From assembly GCA_050944915.1 (NCBI GenBank), contig JBMNRY010000034.1, positions 1-18,733 of the forward strand: DNA of 18,733 bases, written 5' to 3'. How positions within the stretch are numbered: the stretch's first letter is position 1; the number at the start of each line of letters is the position of its first letter. Shown here piece after piece: positions 5,663 through 12,775 of this stretch. The notes beneath the pieces are model-generated. The model saw nothing but the letters and a program-made list of their open reading frames with translations, ran no database searches and was not told the origin of the DNA. The translations under genes and the position numbers were made by a program. The stretch comes from JBMNRY01 sp050944915. GTDB lineage: Bacteria; Bacillota; Limnochordia; JAAZLZ01.

Positions 5663-6676
5663 ATGGTTTTCGTTTTATCGAAAGAGGGGAAACCTTTGAT
5701 GCCCACCAACCGCCATGGCAAAGTGAAACATCTCCTGCGCCAAGGGCGAGCCCGGGTAGTCAAGAGACACCCCTTCACCATCCAGTTGAACTACGATACT
5801 ACCGGCTACACTCAGCCGGTCACGTTAGGCATCGATAGTAGTTGTAATCAGATCGGTTTTTCCGCCGTCACCGAAGGGCGGGAGCTCATCGCGGGTCAGG
5901 TGGAATTGTTGACGGACATCAGCGAAAACTTGCGCCAACGGAGGGCCTACCGCAGGCAAAGACGTCGGCGCCGCCGTTACCGGGCCCTTCGGATCGATAA
6001 CCGTCGTCGGCCCGAGAATTGGCTGGCGCCCTCCATTGCCCATTACCACGATGCCCATATCCGCTTGGTAAATAAGTTGAAAAAACTATTACCCATCGGG
6101 CGCATCGTCGTCGAGATCGCTAATTTTGATGCAAGGAAGCTGACCAAGGATCAAGATCGGGTGAATTTTTGGAACCTGAGGGAATATATCCTCCACCGGG
6201 ATGGATATCGCTGCCAAAATCCCCGATGTAGGAATAATTCCCGCCGACCTATCCTGCAGACCCATCATTTGAACTATTGGCGGGGGGACAGGGATGACTA
6301 TCCGGAGAATTTAATAACCCTGTGTAGCCAATGCCATCGTTCCGCTAACCACCGTAAAGGTCGTTTTTTGTGGGGTTGGAAACCTAGGATACTCCCTTGG
6401 CGGGATGTACCATATCTATCTAAAATCAGACGTTTGGTCGTGGAAAATCTAAGATGTGACTACACCTTTGGTTACTTGACCAAACAGAAACGGGTGGCCT
6501 TGAAAATGAAGAAGAGCCGCATCAATGATGCCTATCTCATCGCCGGGGGAGTCGACCAACACCGGGCAGTGCCCATATTTATCAAAGAGACCCGACGCAA
6601 CAACCGGAGTTTAGAAGGACAAAAGGAAAAAGTCAAATTTATCCTTGACAGACAGCCTGCCCTTTTGTATAGTTAG
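5663..6676 (+). CDS. iscB: IscB-type RNA-guided HNH/RuvC endonuclease, C-terminally short
   Basis: 337 residues from the ATG at 5663, picked because AAGGAG ends 6 nt upstream and because the N-terminal PLMP domain begins exactly there (MVFVLSKEGKPLMP); an upstream ATG at 5606 lies within the putative omegaRNA. Domain order: PLMP 1-45; RuvC-I TLGIDSS with Asp58; arginine-rich bridge helix 89-116; RuvC-II RIVVEIANFD with Glu151; HNH 180-233 with Cys184/Cys189 and Cys221/Cys224 zinc pairs, His201-His202 and Asn216; RuvC-III KSRINDAYLIAGG with Asp289. All nuclease residues seem present. IscB is the IS-encoded ancestor of Cas9, nicking both strands of DNA under omegaRNA guidance. Family members I know run to roughly 400-500 residues. 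Here the protein ends 22 residues after RRNNRSL, so the target-adjacent-motif recognition domain looks absent. Its last codons coincide with the promoter of the next operon. No transposase is visible. Confidence 0.88.
   Translation: MVFVLSKEGKPLMPTNRHGKVKHLLRQGRARVVKRHPFTIQLNYDTTGYTQPVTLGIDSSCNQIGFSAVTEGRELIAGQVELLTDISENLRQRRAYRRQRRRRRRYRALRIDNRRRPENWLAPSIAHYHDAHIRLVNKLKKLLPIGRIVVEIANFDARKLTKDQDRVNFWNLREYILHRDGYRCQNPRCRNNSRRPILQTHHLNYWRGDRDDYPENLITLCSQCHRSANHRKGRFLWGWKPRILPWRDVPYLSKIRRLVVENLRCDYTFGYLTKQKRVALKMKKSRINDAYLIAGGVDQHRAVPIFIKETRRNNRSLEGQKEKVKFILDRQPALLYS
6645..6673 (+). promoter_or_regulatory. Promoter of the first ilvBN unit, inside the 3' end of iscB
   Basis: TTGACA (6645-6650) and TATAGT (6668-6673) are 17 bp apart. 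The same boxes and spacing recur ahead of the second T-box at 9189-9217, which supports both calls. The iscB stop codon TAG (6674-6676) directly follows the -10 box. Confidence 0.88.
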
Positions 6677-6694
6677 AAGAAATTGTTTACTATA

Positions 6695-6976
6695 AAGCTA
6701 AAGGCGATGCAGGGGACAAGTAGCAGCTACCAACGGGTCCACAGAGAACCGGCGGTTGGTGAAAAGCCGGTGATACCAGGTATCTGCGAAGTAACCCCGA
6801 AGCTGCAGACTGAACGGCTTGGCCCAGTAGGTTGTGCCGGGAAAGGACCCGTTATCCAACCGCTTTCATCACAGGGTGAAAGACAGAGACCGCGGATCGT
6901 GAGATCCCGGTGAAATTGGGTGGTACCGCGTGGATTATACCTCTCGCCCCAGTATTTGGGGCGGGAGGTTTATTTT
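6695..6976 (+). promoter_or_regulatory. T-box leader with GTA (valine) specifier, ahead of ilvB1
   Basis: Stem I is recognised from GGGGACAAGTAGC on the 5' side and GCGAAGTAACCCC on the 3' side: GGGG/CCCC pair below the specifier loop and GCAG/CTGC above it. Within the loop, GAA is followed by GTA (6791-6793) and A, making the specifier a valine codon. The T-box proper, TGGGTGGTACCGCG (6917-6930), offers UGGU to pair with the free ACCA end of uncharged tRNA. The competing terminator is CCTCTCGCCCC (6940-6950) with GGGGCGGGAGG (6958-6968), followed by TTTATTTTAT. Uncharged tRNA-Val should stabilise the antiterminator and allow expression of ilvB1-ilvN1 when valine is short. Confidence 0.92.
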
Positions 6977-7005
6977 ATCTAAACGAAAGGAGAGAGGTGA
7001 TGCTC

Positions 7006-8688
7006 ATGGTCATGTCAGGTGCCCAAGGAATCATTGCAGCATTACAGAAGGAGGGCGTGGACATCGTTTTCGGTTATCCCGGGGGGGCAGTATTACCAAT
7101 TTACGATGCGTTATACCATTCCGATATCCGCCATATCCTCACCCGGCATGAACAGGGAGCCATCCATGCCGCCGATGGTTATGCCCGGACTACCGGGAAA
7201 CCAGGGGTATGTATCGCCACATCTGGACCGGGGGCGACTAACTTGGTCACCGGTCTAGCTACTGCCTATATGGATTCGGTGCCCGTTGTGGCTATAACCG
7301 GGCAGGTAGCCACTTCCTTAGTGGGTAAAGATGCCTTTCAGGAAGCCGATATCACCGGGATCACAATGCCCATTACCAAGCATAATTACCTGGTCAAAAG
7401 GGTGGAGGATATTCCCCGGGTCTTCAAAGAGGCCTTTCACATCGCGACCACCGGGCGGCCGGGACCGGTCTTAATCGACATCCCGCGGGATGTGGCTACG
7501 GCCCAACTGGAGTTCGCCTACCCCGAGCGGGTGGATTTACCCGGTTATAAACCCACTTATGGAGGCAATTGGCGCCAGATCAACCTGGCGGTGGAGGCTA
7601 TCAAAGCCGCCCGACGCCCTGTGCTCTATGTGGGCGGGGGAGTCAACAGCGGCGATGCCGCTGGGGAAGTCTTCCAGTTGGCGACTAAGGGTCAAATTCC
7701 CGTCACCACTACCCTCATAGGTCTTGGGGCCTTCCCCGGAAATCATCCCTTGTCTTTAGGGATGCTGGGCATGCACGGCACCGCCTATGCCAACTACGCG
7801 GTGACGGAATGTGATCTGTTGATCGCCGTAGGGGCCCGTTTCGACGATCGGGTAACGGGGGTTATTTCCCAGTTTGCTCCCCAGGCCCAGATCATCCATA
7901 TCGATATCGATCCGGCGGAAATCGGCAAGAACGTCCGGGTAGATATCCCCATCGTCGGTCATCTAAAACAGGTTCTCGGAGAACTAGTAACCAAGCTTTC
8001 AGCAAAGGAACATCCCGACTGGTTAGCTCAAATCGACCGGTGGAAAAAGGATTACCCCCTCCGTTATGAGACGGAAGGTGGAACCATCAAGCCCCAATAC
8101 GTCATCGAAACCATCGGACGGTTGACTAATGGAGATGCCATCATCACCACTGAGGTCGGACAGCATCAAATGTGGGTCGCCCAGTATTACCCCTTCGTCA
8201 ACCCCCGCAGTATGGTCAGTTCAGGGGGATTGGGGACTATGGGCTATGGTTTTCCAGCGGGGATCGGTGCCCAGCTGGGCAACCCCCATAAGACCGTCAT
8301 CACCATCGCCGGCGATGGGAGCATTCAAATGAACATCCAGGAGATGGGAACCCTGGCCACCCATAATCTGCCTTTGAAGGTGATCATCCTGAACAACGGC
8401 TATTTAGGGATGGTCCGCCAGTGGCAAGAATTGTTCTATGAGGGCCGCTACAGCCAGGTGGTTTTGGAAAAGAATCCTGATTTCCTTCGCCTAGCCGAGG
8501 CCTACGGTATAAAGGCTCTGCGGATCACCGAGCCGGACCAAGTCCAGGGGTCTTTAGCCGAAGCTTTAGCCCATGACGGTCCGGTGGTGGTGGAGGTTGT
8601 TATTGCGGCGGAAGAAAACGTCTTCCCCATGGTCCCCGCGGGTGGGGCCATCGATAAGATGCTGGGCTTGGGAGGCGACGAAGAATGA
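7006..8688 (+). CDS. ilvB: Acetolactate synthase (AHAS) catalytic subunit, copy 1
   Basis: 560 residues from the ATG at 7006. That start aligns with the start of copy 2 (MVMSGAQ versus MRMTGAQ) and has AGAGGTGA 6 nt upstream; an in-frame ATG at 7000 is an alternative, and the frame extending back to 6910 is T-box leader. AHAS is a ThDP/FAD enzyme condensing two pyruvates to 2-acetolactate (Val, Leu) or pyruvate plus 2-oxobutyrate to 2-aceto-2-hydroxybutyrate (Ile). Visible features are the N-terminal pyrimidine-binding domain with FGYPGGAVLP and catalytic Glu49 in RHEQGA, the central FAD domain including LGMLGMHGT and GARFDDRVTG, and the C-terminal ThDP motif beginning GDGSIQMN and ending NN, followed by GMVRQWQELFY. 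It overlaps ilvN1 by 4 bp (ATGA). It is closely related to copy 2 (50 of the first 60 residues identical by eye). Confidence 0.96.
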   Translation: MVMSGAQGIIAALQKEGVDIVFGYPGGAVLPIYDALYHSDIRHILTRHEQGAIHAADGYARTTGKPGVCIATSGPGATNLVTGLATAYMDSVPVVAITGQVATSLVGKDAFQEADITGITMPITKHNYLVKRVEDIPRVFKEAFHIATTGRPGPVLIDIPRDVATAQLEFAYPERVDLPGYKPTYGGNWRQINLAVEAIKAARRPVLYVGGGVNSGDAAGEVFQLATKGQIPVTTTLIGLGAFPGNHPLSLGMLGMHGTAYANYAVTECDLLIAVGARFDDRVTGVISQFAPQAQIIHIDIDPAEIGKNVRVDIPIVGHLKQVLGELVTKLSAKEHPDWLAQIDRWKKDYPLRYETEGGTIKPQYVIETIGRLTNGDAIITTEVGQHQMWVAQYYPFVNPRSMVSSGGLGTMGYGFPAGIGAQLGNPHKTVITIAGDGSIQMNIQEMGTLATHNLPLKVIILNNGYLGMVRQWQELFYEGRYSQVVLEKNPDFLRLAEAYGIKALRITEPDQVQGSLAEALAHDGPVVVEVVIAAEENVFPMVPAGGAIDKMLGLGGDEE

Positions 8689-9176
8689 AAAAAAGGACCA
8701 TTGGATTAGTCGTCGAAAACAGGGCCGGTGTCTTAGCCCGGGTCGCGGGACTCTTCGGACGGCGGGGGTATAATATCGAGAGTATCGCCGTTTGTACCAC
8801 GGAAAACCCTAGCCTGTCTCGGATGACCATCGTCGCCAATGCCGACGAACATATCTTGGAGCAGATCATCAAACAGTTGAATAAACTGATCGATGTGGTC
8901 AAGGTCAGCGACATCACCGATGATGAGCTCATCGATCGGGAATTAGCCCTTATTCGGGTATCAGCCACCCCGGCGAACAGGGCCGAAGTCTTACAGATCG
9001 TCGACATCTTTCGGGCCCAGATCGTCGATGTCCATCCCCAAAGGGTGATCGTGGAGGTTACCGGTGATGCCGGTAAGATCGAAGCCATCATCCAGATGTT
9101 GCGGCCCTATGGGATCGTGGAATTGGTACGCACGGGGAAGATCGCGGTGGTTCGGGGGGCGAAGCTGACAGATTGA
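8685..9176 (+). CDS. ilvN: Acetolactate synthase regulatory subunit, copy 1
   Basis: 163 residues, the usual size of the small AHAS subunit (IlvN/IlvH). The N-terminal ACT domain is clear (TIGLVVENRAGVLARVAGLF, GYNIESIAV, SRMTIV). It normally binds valine at the dimer interface and mediates feedback inhibition while also stimulating the catalytic subunit. The C-terminal half (RELALIRVSA ... DIFRAQIVDV ... GKIEAIIQMLRPYGIVELVRTG) is the second ACT-like domain. The start ATG overlaps the ilvB1 stop, so the two are translationally coupled. By eye it is about 80 percent identical to copy 2, with the N-GVL effector motif kept in both (NRAGVL here, NRSGVL in copy 2). No terminator follows; the next promoter begins 13 bp after the stop. 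Confidence 0.95.
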   Translation: MKKRTIGLVVENRAGVLARVAGLFGRRGYNIESIAVCTTENPSLSRMTIVANADEHILEQIIKQLNKLIDVVKVSDITDDELIDRELALIRVSATPANRAEVLQIVDIFRAQIVDVHPQRVIVEVTGDAGKIEAIIQMLRPYGIVELVRTGKIAVVRGAKLTD

Positions 9177-9188
9177 TCTTGGAGAGGC

Positions 9189-9217
9189 TTGACAGTCGGT
9201 GGCTTTTCTTGTATAGT
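9189..9217 (+). promoter_or_regulatory. Promoter of the second ilvBN-ilvC-leu unit
   Basis: TTGACA (9189-9194), a 17-bp spacer and TATAGT (9212-9217), followed by TAG, are identical in both boxes and spacing to the promoter at 6645-6673. The promoter and leader were therefore evidently duplicated with the genes. Confidence 0.88.
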
Positions 9218-9229
9218 TAGCTAGAAGAA

Positions 9230-9520
9230 AAATAATAAACTACCGAAAAGCGATGCAGGGGACAAGTAGCAGTTTCCAAAACGGGACTACAGAGAGCCGG
9301 CGCAGGTGGAAACCCGGTGTTCCAGGAAATTTAGCGAACTCACCCCGAAGCTGCAGACTGAACGGAAACAAGTAGGTTGTGCCGGGTAAGGACCCGTTAT
9401 CCATCCTGTTTCATCACTTGGTGAAATGCAGAGGCCGTGATCGCAAGATCCCGGCGAAATTGGGTGGTACCGCGGAGTATACCTCTCGCCCCATTAATTT
9501 GGGGGCGAGGGGTTTTTTTA
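9230..9520 (+). promoter_or_regulatory. T-box leader with CTC (leucine) specifier, ahead of ilvB2
   Basis: Same architecture as the first leader: GGGGACAAGTAGC opposite GCGAACTCACCCC. The specifier loop reads GAA-CTC-A, with CTC at 9339-9341, a leucine codon. The T-box TGGGTGGTACCGCG lies at 9461-9474. The terminator is CCTCTCGCCCC (9482-9492) with GGGGGCGAGGGG (9501-9512) and a run of seven T. Uncharged tRNA-Leu (GAG anticodon expected) should allow read-through into ilvB2 and the leucine genes. Because no terminator follows ilvN1, this terminator would also stop read-through from the first unit. Confidence 0.92.
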
Positions 9521-9544
9521 TAGATACGGAAGGGGGAGATACTC

Positions 9545-11224
9545 ATGAGAATGACTGGTGCCCAGGCCATCATCGCCGCATTGGAAAAAGAGGGCGTCGA
9601 CGTCGTATTCGGTTATCCGGGGGGGGCCGTTTTACCTTTATACGACGCCTTATACGATGCTAACATTCGCCACATTCTCACGAGGCACGAACAGGGAGCT
9701 GCCCACGCCGCCGATGGATATGCCCGGACAACGGGCAAACCAGGTGTCTGCATATCCACCTCGGGACCGGGAGCAACAAACCTGGTCACGGGATTAGCTA
9801 ACGCTTATATGGATTCGGTGCCCGTTGTAGCTATTACAGGCCAGGTGGCCACCTCATTAATCGGCAGGGATTCTTTCCAAGAAGCCGATATTACCGGCAT
9901 TACCATGCCCATTACCAAGCACAATTTCCTACTCAAACGGGTGGAAGATATTCCCCAGGTTTTCAAAGAAGCTTTCCATATCGCCACCACCGGGCGACCG
10001 GGACCGGTGTTGATCGATATACCGAAGGATTTAACCACCGCGGAATTCGATTTTGTCTATCCCGAAGAGGTCGATCTGCCTGGTTATAAACCGGTTTACG
10101 AAGGAAATGCCCGTCAGATCAAGTTGGCCGCCGAGGCCATCGCCACTGCTCAAAAACCCGTCCTTTATGTGGGGGGAGGAGTAAACTCCAGCGGTGCGGC
10201 CGAGGAACTCTATCAACTGGCCACCAAATGTCAGATCCCCGTCACCACCACTTTGATGGGTTTGGGGGCCTTCCCCGGGGACCATGAGCTGTTCTTGGGG
10301 ATGTTGGGGATGCACGGCACCGCCTACGCCAATTATGCGGTGACCAAATCGGATTTGTTGATCGCCGTCGGTGCCCGCTTCGATGACCGGGTCACGGGGA
10401 CCATCAAGGAGTTCGCTCCCCAGGCCCAAATCATTCATATCGATATCGATCCGGCGGAAATCGGCAAAAACGTCCTGGTGGATATCCCCATCGTCGGAAA
10501 CTTGGGCAATGTCCTGGGCAAACTGCTCCAGGAGGTCCAACCGACGGAACATGGGGATTGGTTGGCCGAGATCGAAGGTTGGAAAAAGACCCATCCCCTG
10601 TGCTATGAAAGCTGTAACGGGACGGTAAAACCCCAATGGGTAGTGGAGGAAATCAGCCGTCTAACCCAGGGTGAAGCCATCATCACCACGGAAGTAGGTC
10701 AGCACCAAATGTGGACCGCCCAGTATTATCGGTTTACCAAACCCCGCAGTTTCGTCACTTCCGGGGGCCTAGGGACCATGGGCTTTGGTTTTCCCGCCGC
10801 GATCGGTGCCCAGTTGGGTAATCCCGACAAGACCGTCATCACCATCGCTGGCGATGGCAGCATCCAGATGAATATCCAAGAGTTGGGAACCATGGCTGCT
10901 TACAAACTACCTATTAAACTGGTGATTCTCAATAACGGGTTTCTGGGGATGGTGCGCCAGTGGCAGGAGCTTTTCTTCGACCGCCGCTACTCCCAGGTGA
11001 CCTTGGATCACAATCCCGATTTCATTAAATTGGCCGAAGCTTATGGCGTGAAGGGGATCCGGGTGACGAAGCCGAATGAGTTGCACAAAGCGCTGCAAGA
11101 TGCCCTCGACCACGATGGGCCGGTGGTATTGGATGTCCGGGTCACCGGGGAAGAAAATGTCTTTCCCATGGTACCTGCGGGAGGAGCCATCCACCAAATG
11201 CTCGGATTGGAGGGGCAAGGCTGA
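9545..11224 (+). CDS. ilvB: Acetolactate synthase (AHAS) catalytic subunit, copy 2
   Basis: 559 residues, full length. The start ATG has AGGGGGAG 6 nt upstream. Same landmarks as copy 1: FGYPGGAVLP, catalytic Glu49 in RHEQGA, the FAD-domain segments LGMLGMHGT and GARFDDRVTGT, the ThDP motif starting GDGSIQMN, and GMVRQWQELFFDRRYSQV. Both copies therefore look catalytically competent. Differences cluster in the linker around residues 330-390 (EVQPTEHGDWLAEI here versus KLSAKEHPDWLAQI in copy 1) and in the C-terminal 60 residues. The stop overlaps the ilvN2 start by one base (TGATG). As first gene of the leucine-responsive unit, this copy probably supplies acetolactate to the leucine branch; that is inference from its T-box. 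Confidence 0.96.
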   Translation: MRMTGAQAIIAALEKEGVDVVFGYPGGAVLPLYDALYDANIRHILTRHEQGAAHAADGYARTTGKPGVCISTSGPGATNLVTGLANAYMDSVPVVAITGQVATSLIGRDSFQEADITGITMPITKHNFLLKRVEDIPQVFKEAFHIATTGRPGPVLIDIPKDLTTAEFDFVYPEEVDLPGYKPVYEGNARQIKLAAEAIATAQKPVLYVGGGVNSSGAAEELYQLATKCQIPVTTTLMGLGAFPGDHELFLGMLGMHGTAYANYAVTKSDLLIAVGARFDDRVTGTIKEFAPQAQIIHIDIDPAEIGKNVLVDIPIVGNLGNVLGKLLQEVQPTEHGDWLAEIEGWKKTHPLCYESCNGTVKPQWVVEEISRLTQGEAIITTEVGQHQMWTAQYYRFTKPRSFVTSGGLGTMGFGFPAAIGAQLGNPDKTVITIAGDGSIQMNIQELGTMAAYKLPIKLVILNNGFLGMVRQWQELFFDRRYSQVTLDHNPDFIKLAEAYGVKGIRVTKPNELHKALQDALDHDGPVVLDVRVTGEENVFPMVPAGGAIHQMLGLEGQG

Positions 11225-11715
11225 TGCATAAACATACCATCGCCGTTTTAGTCCAGAACCGCTCCGGGGTTTTGGCCCGGGTAGCCGGACTGTTCAGCAG
11301 ACGAGGATATAATATCGAGAGTATCGCCGTTTGTACCACTGAGGATCCTAGCGTCTCCCGGATGACCATCGTGGTTAGTGCCGACGATGTGATCCTTGAG
11401 CAGATCATCAAGCAGTTGAATAAGCTCATCGACGTGATCAAAGTCAGCGATATCACCGATGACGAACTAATCGATAGGGAATTGGCTTTAATTAAAGTGT
11501 CGACAACAGCGACCAACAGGGCGGAAATCTTGCAGATCGTCGACATTTTCCGGGCCCACATCGTCGATGTCCGCCCGAAAACGGTGATCGTGGAAGTGAC
11601 CGGTGATGCCGGTAAAATCGAAGCCATCATCGAGATCCTGCGGCCCTACGGGATCGTCGAGCTGGTCCGCACAGGCAAAATAGCCATGGTGCGGGGAGCC
11701 CGACTGGAATATTAG
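11224..11715 (+). CDS. ilvN: Acetolactate synthase regulatory subunit, copy 2
   Basis: 163 residues with the N-terminal ACT domain (TIAVLVQNRSGVLARVAGLF, GYNIESIAV) and the C-terminal ACT-like half (RELALIKVST ... DIFRAHIVDV ... RPYGIVELVRTG). By my count 133 of 163 residues match copy 1, changes being spread evenly and mostly conservative. Translational coupling to ilvB2 through TGATG is evident. Being paired one-to-one with its own catalytic gene, it likely forms a separate holoenzyme, although subunit exchange with copy 1 is quite possible at this similarity. It is followed after 36 bp by ilvC; the small palindrome CTCCTTAAGGAG (11717-11728) in the gap has no T-run and is not a terminator. 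Confidence 0.95.
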   Translation: MHKHTIAVLVQNRSGVLARVAGLFSRRGYNIESIAVCTTEDPSVSRMTIVVSADDVILEQIIKQLNKLIDVIKVSDITDDELIDRELALIKVSTTATNRAEILQIVDIFRAHIVDVRPKTVIVEVTGDAGKIEAIIEILRPYGIVELVRTGKIAMVRGARLEY

Positions 11716-11751
11716 CCTCCTTAAGGAGAGCAAATAAAGGAGTGAATTTCT

Positions 11752-12747
11752 ATGGTCAAAATGTATTACGATCAGGATGCAGATTTAGGAGTCTTACAAA
11801 ACGAGCTTATCGCCATCGTCGGTTATGGTTCCCAAGGTCATGCCCAAGCCCAAAACTTGCGGGATAGCGGGTTGAATGTCATCGTGGCCAACCGGCCCGG
11901 CAGCGAAAATTACAAGCGGGCCGTCGCCGATGGTTTTGAAGTGGTCAGCGCCGCCGAAGCTGCGGAAAGGGCGACCATCATCCAGATGTTGGTCCCCGAT
12001 GAAGTCCAGGCTAAGGTTTACAAAGAAGCCGTCGAGCCCCATTTAAGTGAAGGCAAATCCCTGGTCTTCTCCCACGGTTTTAACATCCACTTCAATCAGA
12101 TCGTACCATCGGCCGATGTGGACGTATTCATGGTCGCTCCCAAGAGCCCTGGTCATCTGGTGCGCAGGGTTTTCGTCCAAGGACAAGGTGTTCCCGGGTT
12201 GATCGCTATCCATCAGGATGCCACCGGTCGGGCCCATGCCAAGGCCTTAGCCTATGCCAAAGGGATCGGTTGTACCCGGGCTGGAGTCATCGAGACTACC
12301 TTCCAAGAAGAAACAGAAACGGACCTCTTCGGAGAACAGGCAGTCCTTTGTGGCGGTGTTTCCGAACTGATCCGAGCCGGTTTCGATACCCTGGTGGAAG
12401 CCGGTTACGCACCGGAAATGGCCTATTTCGAATGTCTCCATGAATTGAAGCTCATCGTCGACCTGATTTACGAAGGCGGCATCAGCTACATGCGTTATTC
12501 CGTCAGTGACACCGCCGAATACGGTGATATCACCGTCGGTAAGCGGATCATCAACGAGCAGGTCCGGGAAGAAATGAAGCGGGTCCTAGCCGATGTCCAA
12601 AACGGCAAGTTTGCTAAGGAATGGATCGCCGAAAACGCGGCCAACCGGCCCATGTTCGAAGCGACACGGAAGAAGGAGCGGGAGCATCTTATCGAAGTCG
12701 TCGGTAAGAAACTGCGGGCCATGATGCCTTGGAACGAAGGTAAATAA
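11752..12747 (+). CDS. ilvC: Ketol-acid reductoisomerase, class I
   Basis: 331 residues, the short class I form. It converts acetolactate (or acetohydroxybutyrate) to the 2,3-dihydroxy acid with Mg2+ and a nicotinamide cofactor, the step after AHAS. The Rossmann motif is GYGSQGHA at 24-31. SHGFNIHF near residue 105 and APKSPGHLVRR near 130 line the site. The metal ligands are in the DLFGEQ motif near 190 and in FECLHELKLIVDL. The cofactor-specificity loop after beta-2 reads NRPGSENYK (47-55). Many NADPH-using class I enzymes have R.GS.S there, so the second phosphate-contacting serine is Asn here. Ribosome site AAAGGAG lies 9 nt before the ATG. It is in an operon with ilvBN2 and the leu genes. 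Confidence 0.96.
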   Translation: MVKMYYDQDADLGVLQNELIAIVGYGSQGHAQAQNLRDSGLNVIVANRPGSENYKRAVADGFEVVSAAEAAERATIIQMLVPDEVQAKVYKEAVEPHLSEGKSLVFSHGFNIHFNQIVPSADVDVFMVAPKSPGHLVRRVFVQGQGVPGLIAIHQDATGRAHAKALAYAKGIGCTRAGVIETTFQEETETDLFGEQAVLCGGVSELIRAGFDTLVEAGYAPEMAYFECLHELKLIVDLIYEGGISYMRYSVSDTAEYGDITVGKRIINEQVREEMKRVLADVQNGKFAKEWIAENAANRPMFEATRKKEREHLIEVVGKKLRAMMPWNEGK

Positions 12748-12775
12748 AAAGGCAAAGGCAAGGGAGGGTATGGTC

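Noticed and set aside
6683..7005. Frames reading through the first T-box, including an in-frame extension of ilvB1 from 6910
   Set aside because: This is leader RNA with a T-box and terminator; alignment with copy 2 and ribosome sites put the start at 7006.
9379..9663. 94-residue plus-strand frame across the second T-box
   Set aside because: It runs through the T-box and terminator and then out of frame into ilvB2, with no domain.
10031..10636. Minus-strand 201-residue frame inside ilvB2
   Set aside because: Antisense shadow of a well-supported gene; composition mirrors GATATC-rich codons and no motif is present.
11717..11728. Palindrome CTCCTTAAGGAG between ilvN2 and ilvC as a terminator
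   Set aside because: Short, with no loop space and no T-run; it is mostly a ribosome-site-like sequence and its chance complement.
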